This document shows, piece by piece, positions 25,327 through 36,515 of a stretch of 64,000 nt of DNA. The stretch comes from Paragordius varius (taxonomy: Eukaryota; Nematomorpha): the NCBI GenBank assembly GCA_964247055.1, contig OZ176052.1, positions 10,292,001 through 10,356,000 on the forward strand, written 5' to 3'. Each line of letters opens with the position of its first letter. The stretch's first letter is position 1. A program made the position numbers and the translations under genes. The notes beneath the pieces are model-generated. The model saw only the letters and a program-made list of their open reading frames with translations. It had not been told where the DNA came from and made no database searches.

Positions 25327-27232
25327 GGGCCTGCTGAATAAAAGCTAGTATATACTAAAAACTAGGTTTTTTTCAGTATATACTAGCTATGTATTGAATA
25401 AAAAAATATATTGCTTTTACTGTCCAGTACCTACTATGTTTACCAGTATATACTGACAAATATCATTGAATAAAAATTGTCTTTTTACAAATTTTACCTA
25501 GTACCTACTGGTTTTTTTTAAGCTGGTAAATCGCAACATTTTAAACTATTATTTTTCACTTACAATAATATCGATTATATTTTTATAAAAATATTAAGAT
25601 ATATGTATTTTTAATAAATATAAACATATCAATATATTTATTAAATATCATTTGTTATATTAATAAAAATTTTTTCCTTCTTTTTGAGCTTTGTGAGCTA
25701 AATTTGCAGTGATATCAGTTCCTTGTAGGTGGATTCTTTATTACCTTTCCAAAATTATATAAACAAATACTCGGTTTTGATTCCTCCGTGTCTGATTTGA
25801 TTTCTATTTTTAAATTATAATAATTATACTCGGATTTTCTATGTCATCATCTACATTATCAATCAATATTTCCCCGTCTAAATATACCGCGCCCTGTATT
25901 TTTTCAAATATAGGTTTTTCTGTATCAAAAATTAATGATTGTTTCCCAGGTTTTTAAATTGTTTTCATTCAAGATTTCGAAATATCGAACTTTAATTTGA
26001 TTTGTGATTTCATGTTGTTGATTTTTTTCTGATTTGGGATATGTTCATATATTTGTCATTCATATTTTTAATTTGGATTTGTATTTTTTTGTATACTTTG
26101 TATTACTTTTGTTAAAAAATATTGGATTTTTTCGAGAATGTCCACAATTATATCATTTTCTTCCGTCATTTCTTTTTTGTGTAAGAAATTTGAGTTTCTT
26201 TTTTTGTGTAAGAAATTTGAGTTTATATTTATAATGACTGTAATTTTATGTTATAAACATTTAAATTTTATATATTATATATATATTTGTATGAAAATAT
26301 TTGAATGAGGCTATTTTCTATAAACCATTTATTTATTCAAAATCGATTTATGACTAGGATAAAATGACCTTTTCATATTTTGCATAGGTTAAACATTATA
26401 TATATCTGTTAAAAGGATTATTATCATACGCAAATTATCCTTCCTTTTTTAGTGCATAATAGACTTTTGTCCTTGTTACGTTAAAAATTTATATTACCTT
26501 GGTTGTGAATGCATATTATTTTAGTTATACTTATTATCTTTAACAAAGTTTAAATCAGACAACTTTATCCTTGTAAATGCCTAACCCCCTTCAAAAATAC
26601 GATTATCGATAACGAGAAAAAATTCCATAAATTTCATTATTGTGAAAGAAGCATTATCGAGCGCGGGTTTTCGGTCAAGTGAAGACCCGATTTCCTATAC
26701 TTGGTAACGAAATTCGTTTAAGTCTAGAATGAATCCCAAAACTTATATTAACATGCTCCATATTACATAATGTATCCAAATATCTTAACGAACCCCTAAC
26801 AGATTTCGAAAGTAATTCATATTTTGATATTGAATATGTGGAGGATTGTGAAACAAATAGTGATCTAACCCAAATACTCAAGGCTGGCAAAATTAAACGA
26901 GATTCAATTATTCAAACATTATTTTAATTTATTTTTGTGTATTGATAAATAAATGTGTATTAATAATTGCATATTTAAAATAATGGGTTGATAATCGATA
27001 TTTATTTTCCAAAAGTTAGACTTCAAATTTACATTATAAATTTTTCAAACGCATTTTATGAATGAAATCGAAAACAAACAAAAAAACAAAATGAAAAATT
27101 TTTACACATACTAAAAACTTAAGTACGTACATGATAGTAAGTACCTATTTTTATTCAATGTTTTTTCAAAAACTGGTACATACTATCAAGCACCTACTAC
27201 CCAGTAGGTGCTTGTTTTTATTCAGCAGGCCC
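25327..27232 (+). mobile_element. PIF/Harbinger DNA transposon, decayed
   Basis: The 1.9-kb element has terminal inverted repeats GGGCCTGCTGAATAAAA / TTTTATTCAGCAGGCCC and a 3-bp duplication ATT on both sides (25324-25326 and 27233-27235). Subterminal motifs of the GTACCTACT type recur in both orientations. The right half holds the C-terminal part of a Harbinger transposase (separate entry). The left half, on the minus strand around 25800-25955, has a short acidic open stretch (YLDGEILIDNVDDDIENPS) that could be a remnant of the companion protein. The 3-bp duplication and transposase identify the superfamily. Confidence 0.8.
26600..26937 (+). pseudogene. Harbinger transposase C-terminal remnant
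   Basis: The reading KFHKFHYCERSIIERGFSVK contains the IERxF block around the third catalytic residue of the DDE nuclease. It is followed, after a stop and a frame change, by TRFPILGNEIRLSLE and IPKLILTCSILHNVSKYLN, matching the family's RFPIL..ACAVLHNI block. It ends at a normal stop after SIIQTLF. The N-terminal half of the nuclease was not found, so it cannot act on its own. Confidence 0.75.
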
Positions 27233-28543
27233 ATTATTCCAAACGGTAAGGCTCTCCCAAAATCAGTATATTCCTGATATATTTTTTCATCAAATATTTA
27301 TTACATCACGATATTTTCAGATTCTGAGCAATTATATTGGTTATGTTTATAAAATATAAATATTTTAACGACAGACCCTTTTTGGCAGCCAAAGATATGT
27401 ATTTGACAATACCGAAATTACTAAATATTATTAAGGATGGTTACATACAAATTAACTCCAAAGCAAATGGGTAAATTTTATTGTTCCATTTCCAGAATAA
27501 ATAAAAAAAAACAAAAATGAATCAAACACAAAACATTTTACGCGCGATGTAACTCTATAAGATTTGTTGGTATACTGATCAAATGACTGTTTTTATATGC
27601 TTGTAAAAAGTTCAAATATGGTTTATTAATCTTATATTCTTGAGTTATATGGTAATCCTTACAATGTTTTCCCCGATTTCGCAGAAAATGTATATTTACA
27701 CTATCAAATACCATTTTTTTAAATAAAAAAATAAGCTTATAACATTAAATATTTATGTAATTTCAATTATTTACCATTTACACCAGGGTTATGTTTGAAA
27801 AAAATCATTGAACAATTCAACACAAATAAAGCAAATATATGCATCTCTATTTACGGATTAGGGTGACTAGCACCGGCCATTTAAAATAATTATTACAAAA
27901 ATAATTTTTTCTCTCCGCATAGTGTCTCAAGATAGGGAAAAGCTTTTTATTGATTCCATAATATTAGCGGCTTCATAATTTTTAAATAGCATCTCGGAAG
28001 CTTTATCAAAGGTTCTTTCCGAATTTCTTCCTCCTGAAAAGATTTGTTTTTATTAGGATTTCTGACATTTTTTAAGTTGTAATATATAATTTTTTTTGAT
28101 CTTTGCTGTATTTCACAATGCAATGTTTCTGGGAATATAATTTTTTTTATAGCTTATACTTTAATTTGGGAATTTCTACATTGTATTTTTAGTAGTTCAT
28201 GTGAAGCTTAGTAAAATGTCTTTGGTCATTTGCTTTTTTAGGCCACACGGTGGAAATGCATATCAAAAATGTGCATTTATCATTATTCATTTATAAAAAA
28301 ATCTACTTCCCATTCATTTATATAACGATATATTTTAGCATTTTTCTGGCTTGAATTTATAATCATAAAAAAATATTAGTTTGAAGTATCTTCTTCTGTT
28401 TTGTTGCTAAATTTATTTCTCAGGAATTGAAAAATGATTTATAGTTTGAATAAAATTATGAATAAATAAATATATTTAAATAATAAATTAACTTAGTTAA
28501 ATATAAATTTTTCTAAAAAAATTTATGAAAATAAATTGTTATT
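27233..28543. other. Gene-free stretch
   Basis: AT-rich sequence without a recognised element. A 44-codon open stretch from 27343 (MFIKYKYFNDRPFLAAKDMY) ends at a GGGTAA that would also serve as a splice donor. I cannot place it in any family. Confidence 0.35.
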
Positions 28544-29130
28544 TTAACACTTCGATTCAAATTGGGGTATCAAAATACCCCAGACTAAATTTAAATTAGT
28601 ATTTTTAAAAAACTACTGAAGGAAACGGTCTCAATTTAAATTTATGCTTTTATCTTGATAAAAATTTTATAAATATGCCAATATATCTTGATAAAATTTT
28701 GTTTTGAAAAAAAAGTTCCATCTCAAACTACTTGGACGCCATTTTTATTTTACAAAATTTTTGCAAAATATCGTCTTCATTTAATTTTAAGGGTAAAACT
28801 AATAATTTTTTATGTAAATTACATCTAACATTGATAGAAATAGAAAAAGTGGTTTATTTTGTATTATTTTTTAATTTTACAATTTGACACATGTCACGTT
28901 GACGAAATTTTTGCCCTTCGGTTTTAGCTTAAAATAAGTAATATCAAGTATTTTTGAATAAATTTTTTTATATATTTCGGTTTATTAATGTTATATAAGT
29001 GCAAAATTTTGCCATGATTTTGATTCCTTCCATACTTTTTAAAGTATTTGATTCCAAACAGGCCTGGGGTATCCAACTACCCCAATTTGAATCGAAGGAC
29101 TAAAATGAGTGTGTTGTATCCAAGTGTTAA
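28544..29130 (+). repeat. TTAA MITE, best full-length copy
   Basis: The 587-bp copy starts TTAACACTTCGATTC and ends GTATCCAAGTGTTAA, giving a 9-bp palindromic terminus TTAACACTT/AAGTGTTAA. A second inverted pair, CGATTCAAATTGGGGTA and its complement TACCCCAATTTGAATCG, lies directly inside on the left and about 30 bp inside on the right. Each is followed by a short GGGGTAT..ATACCCC hairpin. There is no ORF. It serves here as the reference for the family. Confidence 0.85.
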
Positions 29131-29320
29131 GGGGGAAAAATATTTACATTTTTTTTGAAATTTTCAGGCGGTCACAAAGTCGACCGCGGTCGACCGTTTG
29201 GCCACCCCTCATTTACACTTTCAAAGTGGCCCTTTAACGCTTACACCTCAAAGTAGTCCTTCGACTTTTTAGGCGTATCGCGAAAAAACGTTCTATCTTA
29301 TCATTTTTAAACCTGTTATA

Positions 29321-30570
29321 CCATTTTCCATGAAAAACAACTTTTTTCAACGAAACGCAACATTTGTTCAGGCAGACACAACATTTTTTGGAGCCAGACA
29401 ACATTTCGGAAACGCAACATTTTTTCAAGTAAAGACAATATTTTTTCGAGCAAATGAAACATTTTTTCATCCAAACGCAACATTTTTTCAAGCAAAATAA
29501 CAATATTGTAAAATTAAAAACAATTTTTTTATTTTATGACAATTTGCTTATATATTTATTTATTTAATTTAAAGTTAATGCAATTATAATTTAGCGTTGA
29601 TTATGATTGTTTTATCATCAATATTTGGTAAATGGATAAAACATCATATTTTTGCCCATATAATTGCATTATTTATTTTTATTATTTTTTTCTTATACAA
29701 CTATTTCACTTATAATCTATTATACAATTTACACAAGAGTCTTGAACATTACGTTTGTCATTGAACACCTCAAGTTGGTCCATCAATATATTAATTTTGA
29801 TTCTAACTTTTATTTCCTATCATATTAAACCTATTCACTTTATTTAATTTAAACTTTTAAATAAATACCAGCTTCTCTTCATAAGAACCGCATAACCTTA
29901 TTATTTACTATAAATTTTTTTACCTATTACAAAATATCTAAGTTTTGTGTGTTATTGATTGTATTATTTAGTTTAATTAATAAGTTTATAATATTGTAAA
30001 TTAAAGAAAATTAGTTCGAACATATAAAGTTGTTTTTACTATGAAAATATTAATTTTGAATAAAAAATACGAATAAAGAAAGATATTAGGGTAAATAAAA
30101 AATATATAACTACATACAAAAATAACGGTTGTATGCAAACTGCAAAACATGAAAGAACCAATTGAACTGTTTAAGGACCAAATTAAATGCAATGATACTA
30201 TTGAAGTGCAAATTTCATAAATCGATTGTAAAAGAAAAAAATAATAAAAATAAATAATGCAATTTATGGGCAAAATAAACATGTTTTATCAATTTACCAC
30301 CAAATATTGATGATAAAACAATAAAAATTATAATTCAACTCTTAAATTTAATTACATTAAATTAAAATTAAATAAATTTATAACTAATTGTCATATTTTA
30401 AAAATTGTTGTTTTTGCTGAAATAAATGTTGTCTTTCGTTGACATGTTGCGTTAGGATGAAAAAATCTTGCGTGTTGCTTGAAAAATGTTATTTTTGCTC
30501 GAAATAAGTTGCGTTTGCTTGAAAAAATGTTGCTTTTAGTTAAAAAATGTTGTTTTTGCATTAAAATTGG
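29321..30570. mobile_element. 1.25-kb nested fold-back element
   Basis: TA flanks both ends. The left end CCATTTTCCATGAAAAACAAC-like sequence pairs with GTTTTTGCATTAAAATTGG on the right. The outer arms (29321-29510 and about 30410-30570) are 21-bp units with core ACGCAACATTTTTTCAAGC. Inside them, 29600-29665 pairs with 30270-30340. Further in, remnants of the other fold-back family (TCAAGTTGGTCC near 29770, AAGGACCAAATTAAATGC near 30175) pair again. One fold-back element therefore appears inserted in another. The cysteine- and lysine-rich open frames here are only readings of the 21-bp unit. Confidence 0.75.
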
Positions 30571-31091
30571 TATATCTTTGTTTAACCTAATATCTTTATT
30601 AACCAAAAGTTTTTATTCAAGCCAACGTTTTTTCATTCAAAACATATTAGTTTCTTAACGTTTATTAGAAAAAAATAAGTTTTGAATTTTAATTGCTTTT
30701 GTTCACCAATTAGTGTTCAAAATATTGTTTCAGAAAATTTTGAATGAAAATATATATAACAAGCAATAAATTATGGTTATATGCAAAATTAAAATGTTCA
30801 TAAACTTAAACTGTGAACATAATTAATGTGCCCTAATACCAAATTAAGTTATCGGAGGCTCTTCAAGAAAATTGCATATATATATATATATATATATAAG
30901 CAACTTAACAATCAAAAGATTATCAAAAATTATTGATGACTATATAAATAAGTTTATATTAAATTTAAAACATATAAGCATTTAATTCAATGCATAGTAG
31001 TATATGGACTAATATTTTCATGCAATTAATATTCAAATCAATAGTTTTGTTATGAATAGCATATAAAAATTTCAAAAAAAAATTAATATCT
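30571..31091. other. Spacer before the TMEM186-like gene's 3' end
   Basis: AT-rich with (AT)n at 30876-30898. Nothing else is recognised. Confidence 0.4.
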
Positions 31092-31988
31092 TTAATAACA
31101 TTTTATGCCAAGTATATTATTCCACACTGAAATATTATATATATCACCTTTGCGATACAAAAAATATTTTTTTAAGGAAGAGGAAGTGCTAAATTTAGGC
31201 CATAGTTTCTCCGCATTTTTCTGCAACAATTCTCCTATTTTATGATAATTATCAGCAAAATTTGAGGTCCATGGTTTGGTTTGTTGAGGATTTTTATGGT
31301 GATCAATTAAATAAGTTGACAAAAAATCGAGTTGGATAGATTTTTTATGGGTGATTAGATTACCTAAAATGTCTTTATAATTAAGTGTATGATATTCGTT
31401 AGAGGATGATTTAAAATTGCGACGAAACATGTTGGGTAGAAATGAAGAGGTTACTGGATAAATTTCTGTTTTAAGCGTTTTAATGAATGGTAAATGGTGC
31501 AAAGTTTGTATATAAACAAGTTTGGCGGAAGGATCTGTTAACATATTTATTACCATACGCCTTCTTAAACCCATGATATATATCAAAGATACAATCCCTA
31601 TATAATATTTAGAAAGAAATTATTAAAAAAAACGACAAAAAAAGAAATATATACCAAAAAATGCTGCAAACATATCAAACATATCCCAATAAACCTGGTC
31701 ACCTGCTAATTGCAGATACTGAACAATACGTTCAAAATTATCATTGATTGCATGAGAATTATGCTTAATGCCTTCTATATCCATGTTTGAAAGAGGATCT
31801 AAAAATTTCCCATACATTATAATGCTAATAAGACCAGATTGGGTAAACATGATTGTATCATAGAGAAATTTGATTTTTGGATTATTCAGAGAATAGAGTA
31901 AATGTAGGGGTTGAGTATTATAATTGTATGTCGCGGAATAAAAACGTTTAAAAACTACAAAATTATTTTTGATTTTCAGTATCTGCAT
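31092..31988 (-). CDS. TMEM186-like: TMEM186-like mitochondrial inner-membrane protein
   Basis: Two exons, 31655-31988 and 31092-31597, split by a 57-nt intron, give 279 residues (human TMEM186 is about 213). The N-terminus MQILKIKNNFVVFKRFYSATYN is basic, lacks acids and ends in an RFYS motif, as in mitochondrial presequences. A hydrophobic stretch near residues 48-62 and a clear membrane segment across the intron (MFAAFFGIVSLIYIMG) are followed by LRRRMVINMLTDPSAKLVYI, which resembles TMEM186 (membrane segment, LRRLVGILYL). In humans TMEM186 helps assemble respiratory complex I. The start ATG is preceded at once by an in-frame TAA and lies inside the TRIAP1 coding sequence in another frame. 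The family assignment rests on pattern and is moderate; a real protein gene is much surer. Confidence 0.55.
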
Positions 31989-32197
31989 TTATAATTTCTT
32001 TAGAGTTGATGCCACGCAATTTAAGCTCGTCAATTACGCAACTCTTGAAAATATAACATATTATATACTTTATATTTTTGAAATATTTTGTCACAGCTGT
32101 CGTCTGCTTGATTTTCTAAAAAATTTTGAAACCAAGAATTGAAACATTCGTCGTATAATTTTTTAAGCTCATCGCATTTTTTACTCAAGCTGTTCAT
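31963..32197 (-). CDS. TRIAP1: TRIAP1/Mdm35-like intermembrane-space protein
   Basis: Exons 32069-32197 and 31963-32043 give 69 residues (human 76). It is a twin CX9C protein: KKC-x9-CFNSWF and DSC-x9-C. The fourth cysteine comes from exon 2, so removal of the 25-nt intron (32044-32068) is what completes the second motif; this is strong evidence for the intron. The block CDELKKLYDECFNSWF matches TRIAP1/Mdm35, which chaperones PRELI-family lipid carriers in the mitochondrial intermembrane space. An upstream ATG (32284) would add a hydrophobic stretch not found in the family, so MNSLSKKC is taken as the start. Its last 26 coding nucleotides overlap the next gene. A TTAA MITE begins 81 bp upstream. 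Confidence 0.92.
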
Positions 32198-32277
32198 ATG
32201 AAAAACATATAGAGCCGACCATAGAATTGAAATAAAAACGGTAATGGTTATTTTGTGATTTTTTAACACATTATATT

Positions 32278-32853
32278 TTAACACTTCGATTCAAATTGGA
32301 GGATCTAAATACCCAGACTAAATTTGAGTTAGGATTGTTAAAAAACTACTGAAGAAAACGGTCCCAATTTAAATTTATGCTCCTATCCTAAAATAAATTA
32401 TATAAATATACCAAAATATCTAAATAAAATTTTGCTTTAACAGTTCCATGTCAAACTACTTCGACGCCATTTTTATTTTACAAAATTATTACATAAAATC
32501 GTCTTCAATTAATTTTAAAGGTAAAATTAAAGCTAATTTTTTATTTAAATTCCATCTAACATTGATAGAAATAGAAAAAGCTTTTAGTTTGTATTATTTT
32601 TCAATTTTACCATTGCACGCATGTCACGTTGACTAAATTTTTACCTTTTAGTTTTAGCTTAAAATAAGTAATATCATTATAAATAAATTTTTTTATATAT
32701 TTCGGTTTATTAATGATATAAGTGCAAGATTTTGCCATGGTTACGATTTCTTCCATATTTTTTAAAAAATTTAATTTTAAACATGCCTGCGGTATGTAAC
32801 TACCCCGATTTAAATCGAAGGACTAAAATGAATGTGTTGTATCCAAGCGTTAA
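32278..32853 (+). repeat. TTAA MITE immediately upstream of TRIAP1
   Basis: A full 576-bp copy, TTAACACTTCGATTC to ATCCAAGCGTTAA. It ends 81 bp from the TRIAP1 start codon, so any TRIAP1 promoter is squeezed between them, lies within the MITE, or lies beyond it. Confidence 0.85.
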
Positions 32854-32939
32854 TGTTGGGTGTAATTGAAATAAATAATTACCGTTAACTTTTAGCCTTA
32901 TAATCAAATAAACACAAAATTTTAGGAAAGAGTTGCAAG

Positions 32940-33079
32940 ATAAAAATAACGTCGAGGTTGTTTGATATGAGGTTTTTTCAAAAAATAATAATTCTATCTT
33001 TTAGTTTATTTATATATAGAATAGACCCATAAATTTAAATTAATGATCTTCACAAGGTACCCCAATTCAAAAGTGTTAA
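32940..33079 (-). repeat. TTAA MITE end fragment
   Basis: A decayed, reversed fragment with landmarks CGTCGAGGTTGTTTGATATG and CCCAATTCAAAAGTGTTAA. The remainder of 32854-33420 shows nothing definite. Confidence 0.55.
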
Positions 33080-33420
33080 AATTATCAAACATTATTGTCC
33101 TGTATATAAATAGACTATATTATACAATTTATAGCTGCTAGAGTCTAAAATTGGGACAGCTTCAACACCCAATTGAAATAAACAGCTAATTTTCAAAACC
33201 ATATATATCAAGTGTTGGCTGCGAAAATGTAGCATTCTTCCTAAGTTAATTTACATTTTCTAACCATAATCTCATTATTTTTCTGTTGTATTAGCAATTT
33301 AAAAAATTATGGAAAAAACTACGGCAAAATTCAGAAGAGGACTTTTTTACAATTTTATATTATGTAAAAAAAATATTTTGTATAAGGAGCCGCAAATTCG
33401 GCCTAACACCTTATAAGATA

Positions 33421-33485
33421 CTAGCGCAAATCCAATGCTGCTACGCAGCCCGAGGAAGTCCTTCGGACTTCTGGGGGGAGGGGGC
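33421..33485. other. GC-rich island with two tight hairpins
   Basis: In otherwise AT-rich DNA, GCTGCTACGCAGC (33437-33449, 3-nt loop) and GAAGTCCTTCGGACTTC (33455-33471, 7-bp stem, 3-nt loop) stand six bases apart and are followed by a G-run. They precede the tandem array. A comparable island (CACGCTTCGCTGTG) at about 63363 precedes the second array, so these may mark an element end. Confidence 0.5.
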
Positions 33486-33599
33486 TTTTTAAAAAAAGGA
33501 ATAAAATGATTCGTATATGTGGATAATTTCGAAACATTATTTAATAGCTATGATCTCGTAGGATTTTCTAAACGTTGCATTCATACTAATATATTGTTT

Positions 33600-34880
33600 A
33601 CTGGTGTAGAGGCCCCAAATTGACGGCTAACAGAAAAAAGCGCTATACTATAATTTTTACCTTTTTATGGGTAATATTTAGAACCTTTATTGAACTCGTA
33701 TGGCTTCTTAAGGTTTTGAAAATTATTTCCAAAGCCACGCCATTTTTGTATGGTGTCTCAGTTTTAAACCGGTAGACCCCTACCCATAGGCCTATATGGA
33801 AAAAGCGCTAATTTAAATTTTTTGCCTTTATAGGGAAATTATTTGAAATCATCTTTGAAACCATCGTTTCCTGGGTTATTCGAAAAATAACCTCAACACT
33901 AAATAATCGTTATATGTTGGCGTATTTTTAGGGCCTAAAGGCCCCCAATTAACAACTAATAAAAAAAGCCTGACCTTAATTTTTACCTAGTTACGGGTAA
34001 TATTTCGAATTTTAAATGAGCTCATATGGCATAAGTTTTCTTTAAAACAGTTCCAAAACAACGTAATTTCTATATAGTGGCGCAGTTTTTGGCGGGTCGC
34101 TCCCTACCCAGAGACTGATACAAAAAAACACTTGATTAAAATTTTTGCCTTTTTAGATAAATACCTGGAATCATAATTGGTTCCATATGCTCTTATTAGT
34201 TTTTGGAAAAATTGCCTCAAAATTAAAAAATCATACTATGGTGGCGCATTTTTCGGCTAGAAATCCGAAATTTTTGACTTATTACAAATAATACTATAAG
34301 CAGTTATTGAACTTATATGGCCTAATATGTTTTCTGAAATTTAGCCCCAAAGGCACACTCTCTCAATATGACGGATCAGTTTTTAGCGGGTAGCTCCTTA
34401 CCCGGCAGCCAATATAAACGCACGACTAAAATTTTTGCCTTTTAACAGGGAATACCTGGAACTCTTATTTTTCGCCCACGGTCTCATACATTGGGCGAAA
34501 AATATTCAAAAAATTATTTTTGTGGGTTTAATTTTTTTTGAAAAAATACTATTTTACGGGAGGAGCGGGTAAAAACAGGGCCTAAATTAAAAAAGCGAGC
34601 CGACTATATTCGGTGCATTCGAAAATAAGTAAAAAATTATTTGAAATCGAATGATCCAACACGTTTTCCGGAAATTGTCTCAAAGACACGATTTTTGTGG
34701 ACTTCCGTTTTCAAAGAACCCGTTTTTTACACGTGGTCGGCCCGAACTGGGGGCCCAATTCCAAAAAGGGCGATATTGTCGGGGCATTCATAAATGATTA
34801 TGTTTTTTCGATATTTGGACTTGAATGGGTATACCGGTTTCCTGGAAACAGATCACAAAGCCACCACTTTCCATTTTTAT
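33600..34880. repeat. Decayed tandem array of about 160-bp half-units
   Basis: Matching landmarks recur at 33669, 33833, 33995, 34155, about 34287 and 34448 (GGGTAATATTT alternating with GGGAAATTATTTGGAATC-like). The spacing is 160-164 bp except for one shortened unit. Two half-unit types alternate: type A carries GTCTCAGTTTTAAACCGG and CTACCCATAGGCCTATATGG, type B carries GGCGTATTTTTAGGGCCTAAAGG. The higher-order period is therefore about 325 bp. Open frames here are not conserved between units and are taken as chance. The same repeat restarts near 63640. Confidence 0.75.
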
Positions 34881-34979
34881 AAAATATAGATTAGAATTTA
34901 AATTTGTTCTGGGTATAAAACTACGTCAAAGGTAATATACTATATCACTGGGGTATACACTGTCCCAAAGGTTGGAGCA

Positions 34980-35260
34980 GAGATGTTAAACGAATAGTGG
35001 AAAGAATGTCAAAAAATAGGCTACGTTGGTTCGGGAACATTGAAAGAAGAGATTCTAATTATATTGCAAAAATAATAGATAGTCATATTGAGGAAAAACG
35101 AGGACGTGGGCGGCCTATAACTAAAACGATAGACACATTTAAAAGAGAGTTAGCAGATTACGAGCTTAATGCAGAAGACGCCATAGATAGAATTCTATGG
35201 CGAGACAGGTTGTATAACATGACCACTCTCACGAGTGAAAATATGTAACGTAATAATAAG
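34980..35260 (+). mobile_element. LINE 3' tail (same family as 6079-7611)
   Basis: The C-terminal part of a LINE ORF is open for about 80 codons: NRLRWFGNIERRDSNYIAK and KRGRGRPITKTIDTFKREL align with the tail of the LINE in TBC1D13. Sequence ends GTAATAATAAG, a short form of the (TAA)n tail. Only the 3' end was copied, as usual for truncated LINE insertions. Confidence 0.8.
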
Positions 35261-35318
35261 GACCTCAGACTACAAATAAGTTAATCTATTTGAAAACTAC
35301 CGAAAAAAACTGTTCTAA

Positions 35319-35760
35319 TTAAACACTTAATTCAAAGTGGGGTATCGAAATATCCAAGACTAAATTTAAGTCAAATTTTTTAAAACCGAATTAAATTTAT
35401 GCTTCTATCCTAATAAAAATTATATAAATAATAATCTAAAATATATAAATAAAATTTTTTTTTGAAAAAAAAGTCCCATATCAAACTAATTCGACACCAT
35501 TTTTATTTTATAACATTTTTTGCAAAATCCTGTTTATTTGATTATAACTCTAAAATTTAGGCTTATTCTTTCCCATTTAACATTGATATAAACAGAAAGG
35601 TTTATTATGCACTATTTTATATATAGTTGATGTACATATGTCACGAAATTTTTACTTTAAGGTTTATCCTTCAAATACGTAATATTGAGCTTTTTTAAAT
35701 AATTCTTCTTATATTTTTGTGCTTAATTATGTAACAAACTTTTGCATTTGTTTCAATTTT
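35319..35760 (+). repeat. Old TTAA MITE copy
   Basis: It starts TTAAACACTTAATTCAAAG and keeps the family's internal order (CCATATCAAACTAATTCGAC, then TATGTCACGAAATTTTTAC). The right end has decayed beyond recognition near 35760. 35761-36515, up to the PGAP3 start, shows no further feature. Confidence 0.65.
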
Positions 35761-36515
35761 CCATATAAAAATTTGTTAACAATGTATGCCTTTTTTAATA
35801 GCTTAATATTTAATTATGAAGGTATTTATGGGACTGTTGTTTGAAAGGTATACAAAAGACCTATAAATGATATATTGTTTTAACACTTCATGACTCTTTT
35901 TTATTGTCCGTGGTAACATTTTAGAATAATTTTAATCGCAGTAGTTAATCGTGTAAATAAACTACTGTTTTGAAAGTTTTTTTGAGATTTAATTGTTAAA
36001 CATTGTTCTCCTGTATAGATAAATTTAAGTTTTGCAGCTTCTAGAATATATTAAAACGGCTCCGACTGAACTAAGTAGCTGATTTTAAAATAATTTAATA
36101 TCAAGTTTTTGTGGGTAAATGTATACTGAAAGATTATTAAAGTTTATATTTACATTTTCTAACCAGAATATACCTTAATTTTCGAATTAGCGATTTTAAA
36201 AATTAAGAAAAAAAATCGGGGGCGAAAAAGTATATGATGAGGATCTCTTTAAAATTTACATTTTTTCAAATTTTTCTTGTATTATGCCCTCCTAACGGCG
36301 AAGGAAGCATATTTTAATATTCAGCTCCTTGGATACTTTTTAAGAAATTTAAATTTAATTTTCTGGGATAATTTGTCCCAGGTCATGACTAATATATATA
36401 TTTTATCAAACCTTTTGATTCTTGAATTTAGGCAGTTTTATGTGTATAACGTTTAAGATAATAACATATTTTTTTACTTAAAAGTGTAACACCATCTGTG
36501 GTGAGATGCTGGGTT

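Noticed and set aside
29234-29503. Cysteine-rich repeated open frame (KKCCV heptads), resembling a knottin-like or metallothionein-like gene
   Set aside because: The heptad is the translation of the 21-bp fold-back unit. The same unit occurs inverted at 30410-30570 and elsewhere, and nothing else suggests a gene.
32198-32284. Longer TRIAP1 start at 32284 giving a hydrophobic N-terminus
   Set aside because: TRIAP1/Mdm35 proteins start a few residues before the first CX9C, enter mitochondria without a presequence, and the extra part reads from beside the MITE edge.
34697-34882. Open frame of 61 codons in the tandem array
   Set aside because: The frame is not kept in the other half-units and starts and stops at unit-specific substitutions.
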